Source: an uncultured Rikenellaceae bacterium
GTDB lineage: Bacteria > Bacteroidota > Bacteroidia > Bacteroidales > Rikenellaceae
DNA length: 64,000 bases
NCBI GenBank assembly: GCA_944326945.1
Contig: CALVFY010000011.1
Span: 1 to 64,000 of the forward strand
Direction of reading: 5' to 3'
Part shown: piece after piece, positions 45,211 through 53,796 of the stretch
Layout: each line of letters begins with the position of its first letter
How positions within the stretch are numbered: the stretch's first letter is position 1
Notes under the pieces: model-generated
What the model was told of the DNA's origin: nothing
The model's database searches: none
Seen by the model: the letters and a program-made list of their open reading frames with translations, nothing else
Position numbers and translations under genes: made by a program

Positions 45211-47232
45211 ATGAATTTCAAGTTGGTTTCTGAATATCAACCTACAGGCGATCAGCCCGAGGCCATCGAACAGTTGGTTGCCGCACTCCGTGGACACAGT
45301 CAGCACAATACGTTGCTGGGTGTTACGGGGTCGGGAAAGACCTTTACGGTGGCCAATGTCATTGCCGCAATGAACAAGCCCACGCTTGTGCTCAGTCATA
45401 ACAAGACGCTTGCGGCCCAGCTTTACGGGGAGTTCAAGAACTTTTTCCCGGAGAATGCCGTGGAGTATTTTGTCTCCTATTACGACTATTACCAGCCGGA
45501 GGCCTATCTGCCTGCGACCGATACCTATATCGAGAAGGATCTTTCGATCAACGAGGAGATCGAGAAGATGCGGCTCAAAACTACCTCGTCGCTTCTTTCG
45601 GGACGAAACGATATTATTGTCGTGTCGAGTGTGTCGTGTCTGTACGGCATCGGAAATCCTGCCGATTTCCATGCCACTTCGATCCAGTTGGCCAAGGGGG
45701 AGACCTTTGCCCGGAAAAAGTTGCTTTATGCGCTGGTGGAGGCGCTCTATACCCGTAGTGAGAACGAATTGACGCGCGGTACGTTTCGTGTGAACGGGGA
45801 GACGATCGACATTGCCATGGCTTATGGCGATGTCTGTTACCGGATCATGTACTATGATGACGAAATCGAGTCGATCGCTTCGATCGATCCGGCTACCGGA
45901 CAACGTCTTGAATTCCTGGATCGGGTGGTGATCTATCCGGCCAACCTTTTCGTGACTACCAAAGAACGAATCAATTCCGCCATTCGTCAGATTCAGCTCG
46001 ATCTGGGAAAGCAGATCGAATTTTTCGAGAAACAGGGCCGTATGGTCGAGGCCCAGCGTCTGAAACAACGCGTGGAGTATGACGTGGAGATGATCAAGGA
46101 GTTGGGATACTGTCCGGGGATTGAGAACTATTCGCGTTATTTCGACGGGCGTCCTCCCGGAGCTCGTCCGTTCTGTCTGATCGATTACTTTCCGGAGGAC
46201 TATCTGCTGGTTATCGACGAAAGTCATGTGACCATTCCTCAGATTCGGGCCATGTATGGCGGCGACCGTGCACGGAAGGAGAATCTGGTGGAGTATGGCT
46301 ATCGGTTGCCGGCCGCCGTGGATAATCGTCCGCTCAAGTTCGATGAATTCGAGTCGATGGCCGGGCAGTGTATCTATGTGAGTGCTACGCCGGCCGATTA
46401 TGAGTTGATCAAGTCGGAAGGGGCCGTGGTGGAGCAGTTGATCCGTCCTACGGGATTGATCGATCCCCCTTTGAAGGTCAAGATTACGGAGAATCAGATC
46501 GACGATCTGATGGAGGAGATCAATGTCCGTATTAAATTGAACGAGAAGGTGCTGGTGACTACCCTGACCAAACGGATGGCAGAGGAGTTGTCGAAATATT
46601 TCGATCGGCTCGGGATTCGCAACCGTTACATTCATTCCGATGTGGAGACTCTGGAGCGGGTGAAGATTCTCGATGAATTGCGTGACGGGGTGTTTGATGT
46701 GCTGATCGGGGTCAATCTGTTGAGGGAGGGACTCGATCTGCCCGAAGTGTCACTGGTGGCCATCATGGATGCCGACAAGGAGGGTTTTCTGCGCAGTGAA
46801 CGTTCTTTGACTCAGACGGCTGGTCGGGCGGCACGTCATGCCAATGGGAATGTCATTATGTATGCCGAATGGAGGACCGATTCAATGCGGATGGCGATTG
46901 CCGAGAGTAATCGGCGTCGCGAAAAGCAGATCAGTTACAACATGAAGCAGCATTTGTTGCCCCGACAGGCCTTCAAGAGCGGGCGTTCGATTCTCTCCGG
47001 TGAACCTCTTCGCAAGTCTGATATGCTCTATCCGACCAGGGAGGGCGGCTATGGGGTGGCAGCCGATACAGGGGCTGTTTATGTGACACAGACCGATTTG
47101 AAGAGTGCGATTGAAGAGGTGCGGGGAAAAATGGAAGCGGCTGCCAAGGAACTCGATTTTATTACGGCGGCCAAGTTCCGCGACGAAATGTATGCCTTGC
47201 AGGCTAAACTTAAAGAGTACGAAAAGGCATGA
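45211..47232 (+). CDS. uvrB: UvrABC excision nuclease subunit B
   Basis: A 673-aa protein, typical length. The N terminus FKLVSEYQPTGDQPEAIEQL is the conserved start. It has Walker A (GVTGSGKT), the beta-hairpin (SYYDYYQPEAYLP), the helicase box DESH, 'YVSATPADYEL', motif VI 'QTAGRAARHANG', and a C-terminal UVR domain (about 630-665) that binds UvrC. It verifies damage and loads UvrC in nucleotide excision repair. Its stop overlaps the GtrA gene start by 4 bp. Confidence 0.97.
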   Translation: MNFKLVSEYQPTGDQPEAIEQLVAALRGHSQHNTLLGVTGSGKTFTVANVIAAMNKPTLVLSHNKTLAAQLYGEFKNFFPENAVEYFVSYYDYYQPEAYLPATDTYIEKDLSINEEIEKMRLKTTSSLLSGRNDIIVVSSVSCLYGIGNPADFHATSIQLAKGETFARKKLLYALVEALYTRSENELTRGTFRVNGETIDIAMAYGDVCYRIMYYDDEIESIASIDPATGQRLEFLDRVVIYPANLFVTTKERINSAIRQIQLDLGKQIEFFEKQGRMVEAQRLKQRVEYDVEMIKELGYCPGIENYSRYFDGRPPGARPFCLIDYFPEDYLLVIDESHVTIPQIRAMYGGDRARKENLVEYGYRLPAAVDNRPLKFDEFESMAGQCIYVSATPADYELIKSEGAVVEQLIRPTGLIDPPLKVKITENQIDDLMEEINVRIKLNEKVLVTTLTKRMAEELSKYFDRLGIRNRYIHSDVETLERVKILDELRDGVFDVLIGVNLLREGLDLPEVSLVAIMDADKEGFLRSERSLTQTAGRAARHANGNVIMYAEWRTDSMRMAIAESNRRREKQISYNMKQHLLPRQAFKSGRSILSGEPLRKSDMLYPTREGGYGVAADTGAVYVTQTDLKSAIEEVRGKMEAAAKELDFITAAKFRDEMYALQAKLKEYEKA

Positions 47233-47804
47233 AGGGAGGGAAATCTGTCGTGGAGTCGCCCGAATCTGTCGGGGAATCGGTGTCGGAGCGTGTTTCTGTT
47301 CTTCGCAGGTGTTCGCGGGCGTTGGCTCGTGGTTTGATACGAGTGGTGGACTGGTTCTATATTGCGCCGGTGAGGGCGGTGATGCCCGTCCAGACGTTTC
47401 GTTATGCGGCGTGCGGCGGGGCCAATTTGGTGTTGAGTTGGGTGTTGTACGCGCTGGTCTATAATTTTATTCTGGATAAACAGTTGGTCGATTTGGGGGT
47501 TGTGGCCGTATCGGCTCCGATCGCTGCCTTCCTGATCGTCTTTCCGATCACCTATCTCACCGGATTCTGGTTGCAGAAATACATCGCCTTCAGGTCTTCT
47601 CCGCTCCGGACACGAACCCAGTTGATCCGTTATCTGCTCAGTGTGTGCGGGTCGGTGGTGCTGAATTATGCGGGTTTGAAGTTTTTCGTGGAGGTGGTTC
47701 ACCTGTGGCCGACCTTCTCGCAAGTCATCACTTCGCTCATTACCATCGTGTATAGTTACGCGATGCAGAAGTATTTCACGTTTCGCGGCTGTGTGGAGTC
47801 GTAG
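47229..47804 (+). CDS. GtrA-family membrane protein
   Basis: A 191-aa protein with a basic N-terminal tail of about 50 residues and four helices (for example 'FRYAACGGANLVLSWVLYALVYNF' and 'PIAAFLIVFPITYLTGFWLQKYIAFRS') that match GtrA (PF04138). GtrA-like proteins flip or handle lipid-linked sugars for cell-envelope glycans. The start overlaps uvrB (ATGA), so translation is coupled though the functions are unrelated. Confidence 0.88.
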   Translation: MKGGKSVVESPESVGESVSERVSVLRRCSRALARGLIRVVDWFYIAPVRAVMPVQTFRYAACGGANLVLSWVLYALVYNFILDKQLVDLGVVAVSAPIAAFLIVFPITYLTGFWLQKYIAFRSSPLRTRTQLIRYLLSVCGSVVLNYAGLKFFVEVVHLWPTFSQVITSLITIVYSYAMQKYFTFRGCVES

Positions 47805-47806
47805 GG

Positions 47807-48592
47807 TTAAAGACCGAACATCCGAATGGCATTTCGGGTGGTGTATTCTGCAATCGTTTCGGGAGCAAGTCTGTAGATTTCGGCCACTTTGTCGCAGACT
47901 ATCCGTACGTAGGAACTTTCATTCCGCTTGCCGCGGTAGGGTACGGGGGGAAGATAGGGTGAATCGGTCTCCAGGACCAGATCTTCCGGCGACATATGGG
48001 GAAGCAGTGCCGCTATTTCACTTTTTTTATAGGTCACCACACCGCCGATTCCGAAGAGAAAATCCCCCCATTGTTTGAGTTGTCGATAGATCTCCTCGGT
48101 ACCCGAAAAAGCATGCATCACTCCGCGCAGACCTTGGTTCCGATAGGATTCGAGTGTGGACAACATCTCCTCCCAGGCATTGCGGGTGTGGATTGCCAGA
48201 GGTAGGTCGAGTTCCAGAGCCAGTTCGATCTGTCTGCGGAAGACCTCGGTCTGTTCCTGTTTCCGGTCGCTGCTCCAGTAGAAATCGAGTCCCACCTCGC
48301 CTACGGCACAAAAACGGCCTTTAGGGGATTCCCGTAACAGGTGTTCTACCAGGTTGAGTTCGGCCTGGTAGTCTTCCATTTCGTTGACCGAAGTGGGGTG
48401 GAGACCCATCATCGGCCGGCAATGGTCGGGGTGTCGACGACAGAGTTCGAACAATGCTTCATGGCTTTGGGAGTCGATGGCCGGCAGCAGAATACGCTCT
48501 ATTCCGGCTTCTATGGCTCGTTGGAAAACCGCCTCCCGATCCTCGGCGAAGGCGGTGTCGTAGATATGGGAGTGGGTGTCTATCAAGGTCAT
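47807..48592 (-). CDS. TatD-family metal-dependent hydrolase
   Basis: The ATG at 48592 gives 261 aa (MTLIDTHSHIYD). The metal ligands are in DTHSH, VGEVGLDFYW, AIHTRNA, HAFSGT and ETDSPYLPPVPYRGKRNE. It should be a DNase/RNA-end hydrolase in the cytoplasm. The longer frame to 48742 would overlap dprA without adding conserved sequence. It overlaps the dprA stop by 4 bp. Confidence 0.95.
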   Translation of the reverse strand: MTLIDTHSHIYDTAFAEDREAVFQRAIEAGIERILLPAIDSQSHEALFELCRRHPDHCRPMMGLHPTSVNEMEDYQAELNLVEHLLRESPKGRFCAVGEVGLDFYWSSDRKQEQTEVFRRQIELALELDLPLAIHTRNAWEEMLSTLESYRNQGLRGVMHAFSGTEEIYRQLKQWGDFLFGIGGVVTYKKSEIAALLPHMSPEDLVLETDSPYLPPVPYRGKRNESSYVRIVCDKVAEIYRLAPETIAEYTTRNAIRMFGL

Positions 48593-49698
48593 GACAGTAG
48601 TTTTTCGTAACGATTTCCGGGGAGAGTACGGATGGCTCCTGCCATCTCCAGCCCCAGAATCAGTGGAGCCAGTTGTGCCGGAGTGAGTCCGCTCCATTCG
48701 AGCAACTCCTCTGAGGAGACAATCTCTCGATCGCGGAAGCAACTCAACAGACCGCGTTCATCTTTACTCAGGTCGAGTTCTTGCGCTTCCGGGGAGAGTG
48801 AATCTTCGTCGGTGGTGGCGGGTTCCCAATTCAGCTCCCGAATGATATCGTAGGCAGAGCAGACCATGCGTGCCTTCAGTTGTTTGATCAGGTTGTTGGC
48901 TCCGGCTGATGCGGAATCCGTGGCACGTCCGGGAACTGCCATCAGGCAGCGGTCGTAATCCAGGGCAAAATTGGCTGTAGTGAGCGATCCACTCTCGGCC
49001 GGAGACTCTACGATGACTGTCCCCGGAGTCAATCCGGCGATGAGCCGATTCCGTTGCAGGAATACCGAGGCATGAGGTGTGAATCGGGAGTGAAATTCGG
49101 TGAGAATGCCTCCTCCGAGCCGAACCATTTCCCGGGCCATATTTGTATTATGGGAGGGGTAGATGTGGGTCAAGGCGTTGGGCAGGATTCCCAGCGTGGG
49201 AATACCTGCCTCTAAGGCTGCCCGGTGGCAGGCTGAGTCTACGCCGGCCGATAAACCGCTGACGATTACCAGATCCGGAATCTGAGAGGCCAATCCGAAA
49301 ACGAGTTCTTCACACATTTTCAATCCATAGGTGGAGACACTGCGAGTACCGGCCATTGAGATCATGGGTCGATCGAACAGAGATTGGTCTCCTTTCAGAT
49401 AGAGAACATGCGGGTAGTCCGGGCACTCCTTTAGAAGGGGTGGATAGTCGGGTGAGGTGGCTACGAGAGGGTGAATATCATGTTTTTTGATAAAAGAGAG
49501 TTCCTGTTCTGCCTGACGATGGAATTTCTTCAAGGTGATGGACTTGGCTAATTCCGGTCGGAGCTGGGATTTTTGTATGATTTCTTGTGCTGTCGCAGCG
49601 TAGAGTGCTTCGGCTGATGGGAAACACTCCATGAGATGGATGGCTGTTTTAGGCCCTATTTCGGGTTCCAGGGTGAGCGCGATGTCGTCGACAAGCAT
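48589..49698 (-). CDS. dprA: DNA processing protein DprA (Smf)
   Basis: A 369-aa protein with an N-terminal HhH/SAM-like region, the Rossmann-like DprA core (SMAGTRSVSTYGLKMCEELVFGLA; VSGLSAGVDSACHRAALEAGIPTLGILPNALTHIYPSHN; SLTTANFALDYDRCLMAVPGR) and a C-terminal winged-helix (LLSCFRDREIVSSEELLEWSGLTPAQLAPLILGLEMAGAIRTLPGNRY). It binds incoming single-stranded DNA and loads RecA. It forms a two-gene operon with tatD. Confidence 0.95.
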   Translation of the reverse strand: MLVDDIALTLEPEIGPKTAIHLMECFPSAEALYAATAQEIIQKSQLRPELAKSITLKKFHRQAEQELSFIKKHDIHPLVATSPDYPPLLKECPDYPHVLYLKGDQSLFDRPMISMAGTRSVSTYGLKMCEELVFGLASQIPDLVIVSGLSAGVDSACHRAALEAGIPTLGILPNALTHIYPSHNTNMAREMVRLGGGILTEFHSRFTPHASVFLQRNRLIAGLTPGTVIVESPAESGSLTTANFALDYDRCLMAVPGRATDSASAGANNLIKQLKARMVCSAYDIIRELNWEPATTDEDSLSPEAQELDLSKDERGLLSCFRDREIVSSEELLEWSGLTPAQLAPLILGLEMAGAIRTLPGNRYEKLLS

Positions 49699-49791
49699 GG
49701 AGTAGAATGAGGAATAAATTTCGGGTAAAAGTAGTGAAAAGATTTCGGTTACGGAAGTTTTGGAGAATACATATTATTTATTATCTTTGCG

Positions 49792-49799
49792 GTCTCGAA
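49792..49799 (+). promoter_or_regulatory. Candidate -7 box of tRNA-Cys
   Basis: TATCTTTG, 49 bp before the mature tRNA 5' end; it would leave a leader of roughly 45 nt for RNase P to remove. Confidence 0.55.
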
Positions 49800-49848
49800 T
49801 GGAGGCTAACCATATAGAGGTTATTTGGATTCGGTCTTCATGAGATAA

Positions 49849-49919
49849 GGTCTGATGGCCGAGTGGCTAGGCACAGCTCTGCAAAAGCTGCTACAGCGGT
49901 TCGAGTCCGCTTCAGACCT
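49849..49919 (+). tRNA. tRNA-Cys (anticodon GCA)
   Basis: A complete cloverleaf. The acceptor pairs GGTCTGA with TCAGACC and is followed by discriminator T, as expected for Cys. The D arm is GCC/GGC, the anticodon stem CAGCT/AGCTG holds loop CTGCAAA with anticodon GCA at 49881-49883, and the T arm is AGCGG/CCGCT with TTCGAGT. The CCA end is not encoded. Confidence 0.97.
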
Positions 49920-49924
49920 CAAAG

Positions 49925-49955
49925 AAGCCGCGTTGTAGATTCTACAACGCGGCTT
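49925..49955 (+). terminator. Hairpin immediately after tRNA-Cys
   Basis: Two 15-nt arms (49925-49939 and 49941-49955) are perfectly complementary around a 1-nt spacer, so the folded loop is about 5 nt. The right arm ends in TT with a T-rich follow-up. It probably ends the tRNA transcript. The remaining stretch 49956-50098 shows no gene. Confidence 0.7.
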
Positions 49956-50098
49956 TCGTTTCATATCAGACAGTTCTATATTGAATTTTATATCCCCTTT
50001 AGATTAGGTAGACTTTGAATTTGTGACCAATAGAAGTTGGATAACCATTTCGCTATAGGGTTTTGGATAGTTCGTGTGCATGAAAAGGGGATCGATTG

Positions 50099-52465
50099 TT
50101 AGTGATGAACAGAATGAAAGGCCTTTTCGGAAGGGAAGTTTTCGGAAGAAAGCAGGATTAACTCTTTTGTTTTTAGATCTGTGTTGCGGGATGAGGAACC
50201 TATCATAATTTGGAATGTTCCTTGCTCAGCCACTCTGTTGAATTGTTTGTCTAAATGAGAAAGGGTGTATGTGTCAATGATGAATGACACTTTTCTTTTC
50301 TCTCCCGGAGCAAGTGATATGCGTTTGTATCCTTTCAGTTCTTTGACAGGACGTGTAATTTGGGCTAAATCATCTTTGATATATAACTGGACAATCTCCT
50401 GGCCGGACATCTTTCCTGTGTTGGAGACTTCTATTGATGCAGTGATTTTTCCTCCCGGTTCGATTGAAGTACTTGATAGCTCGATTTCCGAATAGGAGAA
50501 AGAAGTGTAACTTAATCCATATCCGAACTCATACAACGGGGTGGTTTTAATGTCGATAGGAGGGTGGAAGTAGTGGAGATTTTTGGCATTATAATATATT
50601 TTTGTCTGCCCTACGTGGCGGGGAATGGTAGCGGTGAGTTTTCCGCTCGGGTTTATATCCCCCCAGAGTATATCGCTTACTGCTTGTCCCCCCATGCATC
50701 CTGGTTCCCAGGCCCATACGATTCCATCGGCATGATCGGCGATCCATTCTTCAGTCAGAGGCCGTCCGGAAACGAATACGACGATAACAGGAATATTTCT
50801 GGCTTTTATCTTTTGGACCAAATCCCGCTGATTGTTAAGTAGCTCCAGGCCTGCTCTGTCCCGATTTTCGCAACAGGTCGAATTGTTTAAATAGCGCAGC
50901 GTGTTTTCGCCTACTACGATGACGGCCAGATCGCAATCACGGGCTGCATTTGCCGCTTCGTCTGACAGGTCAGGAATATCGTATCGCGAGACGATTTTCC
51001 CGCAATTGAAATATTTGAATCCGACCCCTCTCTCCTGGCAGGCTTTTTCGAGACCTTCCCGGATTGTTATTACATTTTCTTCCGGTTGCGGATTGGACCA
51101 GTCTCCCAAAATCGTATGATTGTCTGCATTGAGTCCGGTCAGCAGGATTTTGCGTATATTTTTGTGTCTATTCAAGGGTAGTACATTTTCATTTTTCAGC
51201 AGGATGATTCCTTTTTGGGCCGCCTCCAGGGCCGTGGCTCTATGTTCCGCAGTGAATACTTTGTTTGCGAACTCTTGTTCATCTACCATCGCATTTTCGA
51301 ACAGTCCCAAACGGAATTTGGCCTCGAGGATCTTGGCGCATGCTTGGTCGATACGGGATTCTTTGATCGTACCGTTTTTGACATTTTCAAGGATCGCTTC
51401 GAAAAATCCCGGACCATGCATGTGCATGTCAATGCCACTGGTGACGCTCTTTACAAAGGCATCCTGCATGTTTTTTGCCACTCCATGCAGGGTAAGTCTT
51501 TCGATATCCATCCAGTCGCTGACGATAAATCCCTGCAATCCGTACTCCTTGTGCAGGATTTCCTGCATGAAATGTTCGTTGCAATGGCTGGGGATCCCGT
51601 TCACTTCGTTGTGGGACATCATGACCGTATAGACTCCCTCTTCTTTGACTGCTTTTAAGTAGGGCGGAAGATGAATCTCCCGCATTGTCCGTTCTGATAT
51701 GTCTGTCGGGGCAGCGTTGGTCCCATTGATAGGGTTGCCTCCCCCCAACATGTGTTTGGCACATGCTATGACTTTATCTTCTCCCGTAAAGTCGTCGGTT
51801 TGAAATCCTCTGATCTGAGCCGCTCCCATACGTCCGACCAAATAGGGATCTTCGCCTGCTGTCTCCCCAAATCGTCCCCAGCGGGCATCCAGGGCAATGT
51901 CTATGTTGGGGGTAAATGTCCAGTGGGCTCCCATTGCCCTCATCTCCACTGCCGTTTGTCTGGATATGACGGTGAGCAACGAATCGCACCATGTCGAAGA
52001 TAGTGTGATGGGCGACGGATAGACGGTGGAGCCTTTTACAAGAGCATTGCCATGAATGGCGTCGATGCCGATCAATAGGGGTATTTTTAAAGGACTTTGC
52101 GCTGCTAATGATTGCAAATAATTGGTTTCGGCAGCGGTAACCACATGAAGAAACGAACCGATCAACCCTTTTCGTACCAATTCCTCGATTTGTTCGATTG
52201 TCATGTTGGGATATATGCCGTTTGCATCATTATTGAGAATCTGTTCGGGTGTCATGTTTTTCATCGATTCCCGGATATGTTCGGGACCCACATATTGGCA
52301 CATTTGTCCGATCTTTTGTTCGAGTGTCATTCTGGACATCAAATCTTTTACCCGGACATCGACGGGTTGGGTCGGGTCCAGGTAAAGCATCTTGTTGTTT
52401 GTCTGACAGCAGCAGCAACATGCCGATAGACAGATAACGGATAGAGATTTGAATAATGTTTTCAT
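50099..52465 (-). CDS. Glycoside hydrolase family 3 lipoprotein (beta-glucosidase type)
   Basis: A 788-aa protein. The signal peptide ends in a run of cysteines (ACCCCC), one of which should be lipidated. The GH3 N-terminal barrel has 'DIALDARWGRFGETAGEDPYL', 'IACAKHMLGGGNPINGTN' and the nucleophile Asp in 'GFIVSDWMDIERL'. The C-terminal domain (ENVLPLNRHKNIRKILLTGLNAD) and a fibronectin III-like tail (SSTSIEPGGKITASIEVSNTGKMSGQEIVQLY) follow. It removes terminal beta-linked sugars from oligosaccharides, at the surface or in the periplasm. It lies 38 bp after the split sensor/regulator gene, so it is likely part of the same PUL. Confidence 0.93.
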   Translation of the reverse strand: MKTLFKSLSVICLSACCCCCQTNNKMLYLDPTQPVDVRVKDLMSRMTLEQKIGQMCQYVGPEHIRESMKNMTPEQILNNDANGIYPNMTIEQIEELVRKGLIGSFLHVVTAAETNYLQSLAAQSPLKIPLLIGIDAIHGNALVKGSTVYPSPITLSSTWCDSLLTVISRQTAVEMRAMGAHWTFTPNIDIALDARWGRFGETAGEDPYLVGRMGAAQIRGFQTDDFTGEDKVIACAKHMLGGGNPINGTNAAPTDISERTMREIHLPPYLKAVKEEGVYTVMMSHNEVNGIPSHCNEHFMQEILHKEYGLQGFIVSDWMDIERLTLHGVAKNMQDAFVKSVTSGIDMHMHGPGFFEAILENVKNGTIKESRIDQACAKILEAKFRLGLFENAMVDEQEFANKVFTAEHRATALEAAQKGIILLKNENVLPLNRHKNIRKILLTGLNADNHTILGDWSNPQPEENVITIREGLEKACQERGVGFKYFNCGKIVSRYDIPDLSDEAANAARDCDLAVIVVGENTLRYLNNSTCCENRDRAGLELLNNQRDLVQKIKARNIPVIVVFVSGRPLTEEWIADHADGIVWAWEPGCMGGQAVSDILWGDINPSGKLTATIPRHVGQTKIYYNAKNLHYFHPPIDIKTTPLYEFGYGLSYTSFSYSEIELSSTSIEPGGKITASIEVSNTGKMSGQEIVQLYIKDDLAQITRPVKELKGYKRISLAPGEKRKVSFIIDTYTLSHLDKQFNRVAEQGTFQIMIGSSSRNTDLKTKELILLSSENFPSEKAFHSVHH

Positions 52466-52503
52466 ATCATTTATTTGGGTTAAGAAATTTTTCTTGAATA
52501 TTC

Positions 52504-53796
52504 TCAGGATTGTTTCCCTTTCGAAGATTTGGCTGCCTGTTGGGCCAGGATATATTCAGTCGGAGAGATGCCGTATTGACGTTTGAAACAGGTGGCAAAG
52601 TACGAAGGTGTGTCGAATCCCACCTTGTATGCGATTTCAGAGATAGACAGACGTGTTGTTACCAATAATTCGGCTGCTACCTTCAGTCGTATTGTCAGAA
52701 TGAAGACACTGGGCGGCATGCCTGTGAGGGCTTTGAATTTACGATACAACTGTGTGCGTTCCAATTGCATGAAATGACTGAAGTGGTCGATATTGAGTCC
52801 ACTGTTGTCGATATTTTCTCTTACGAAATCGTAGGCCTGTGACAGGAACAGTTCGTCCTTTTTGCTTATATCTTTCAAAGGAATATCTATTTTGAAGTTT
52901 TTCATCAAAGCTTCCTTGATGTGTTTGCGGTTGGTGATAAGTGTGTCGACTTTTGCCTTCAGCAGCTCGATGTTGAAGGGTTTGGTGATGTAGTCTTCTG
53001 CACCCAAACCTAGTCCCTCTTTGATTTGATGGATCGAGGTATGTGCGGTTAGTAGAATAATGGGAATATGACTTGTTTTTTGATCGGTTTTCAGTTCTCG
53101 GGAAAGTTCTAAACCGTCTTTTATGGGCATCATTATATCGCTGATTATCAGATCTGGAAGTACATTTTTGGCTATTTTCAATCCCACTTCTCCATTTTCG
53201 GCTTCGTAGACGATATATTGATCGTTGAGATGGTTGTTGATATAGGCACGAATGTCGGCGTTGTCTTCGACGACCAAGATCAACGCTCGATTGCGTTGTG
53301 AAGAGCTCGATGGAGAGATGGTTTTCGTGATGTTTTCCACCAATGCTTCTTGTTGCGGCGTATGGTTGTGTTTGTCGGATATGATGTCTTCCGGGCTGTA
53401 CAATGTGTTATCAATCGGTAATACTACATTAAAAATAGAGCCTTGTTTGATTTGACTCTCCGCCCAGATAATTCCATGATGAAGCGTGACGATACTTTTG
53501 GACAGAGACAGGCCGATTCCTGTGCCATTGGCTCTCATCCCTGATTCTGAAATTACTTGGAAAAATGGGTCGAAAATCCGTTCTATGTCGTCTTGCGGAA
53601 TACCCGGACCGTTGTCCTGGATCTTTATATGGACGTAAGACGATGCTTCGGGGATCTTGTCCCGTGCATTTTTCGGACACTCCTCTGTCGTTGTAATACT
53701 TATATTTACAAAACCGTTGTCGGGAGTATATTTCATGGCATTCGACAGGATGTTGAAAAATACTTTCTCCATCAGAAACGGATCGAAGTACATCAT
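52504..53796 (-). CDS. C-terminal half of a split hybrid two-component system: HATPase, receiver, AraC
   Basis: A 430-aa protein that starts inside the kinase domain. It carries the N box (LMEKVFFNILSNAMKY, Asn19), G1 (DNGPGIP, 61-67), G2 (GTGIGLSLS, 91-99), a receiver with acceptor Asp220 (PDLIISDIMMP) and Lys in TKPF, and a C-terminal AraC HTH (about 325-425) that would bind the PUL promoter. In normal Bacteroidetes hybrid systems this is fused to the sensor half. Here its ATG shares one base with the TAA of the upstream frame (TAATG), in the -1 frame. It is either a frameshifted single gene or a translationally coupled second polypeptide. Confidence 0.85.
   Translation of the reverse strand: MMYFDPFLMEKVFFNILSNAMKYTPDNGFVNISITTTEECPKNARDKIPEASSYVHIKIQDNGPGIPQDDIERIFDPFFQVISESGMRANGTGIGLSLSKSIVTLHHGIIWAESQIKQGSIFNVVLPIDNTLYSPEDIISDKHNHTPQQEALVENITKTISPSSSSQRNRALILVVEDNADIRAYINNHLNDQYIVYEAENGEVGLKIAKNVLPDLIISDIMMPIKDGLELSRELKTDQKTSHIPIILLTAHTSIHQIKEGLGLGAEDYITKPFNIELLKAKVDTLITNRKHIKEALMKNFKIDIPLKDISKKDELFLSQAYDFVRENIDNSGLNIDHFSHFMQLERTQLYRKFKALTGMPPSVFILTIRLKVAAELLVTTRLSISEIAYKVGFDTPSYFATCFKRQYGISPTEYILAQQAAKSSKGKQS

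Noticed and set aside
45196..46635. 479-codon minus-strand frame antisense to uvrB
   Set aside because: Antisense shadow of a highly conserved gene.
49900..49920. tRNA-Cys 3' end as an attachment site with a second copy
   Set aside because: I found no second copy of the tRNA 3' sequence and no integrase in the window.
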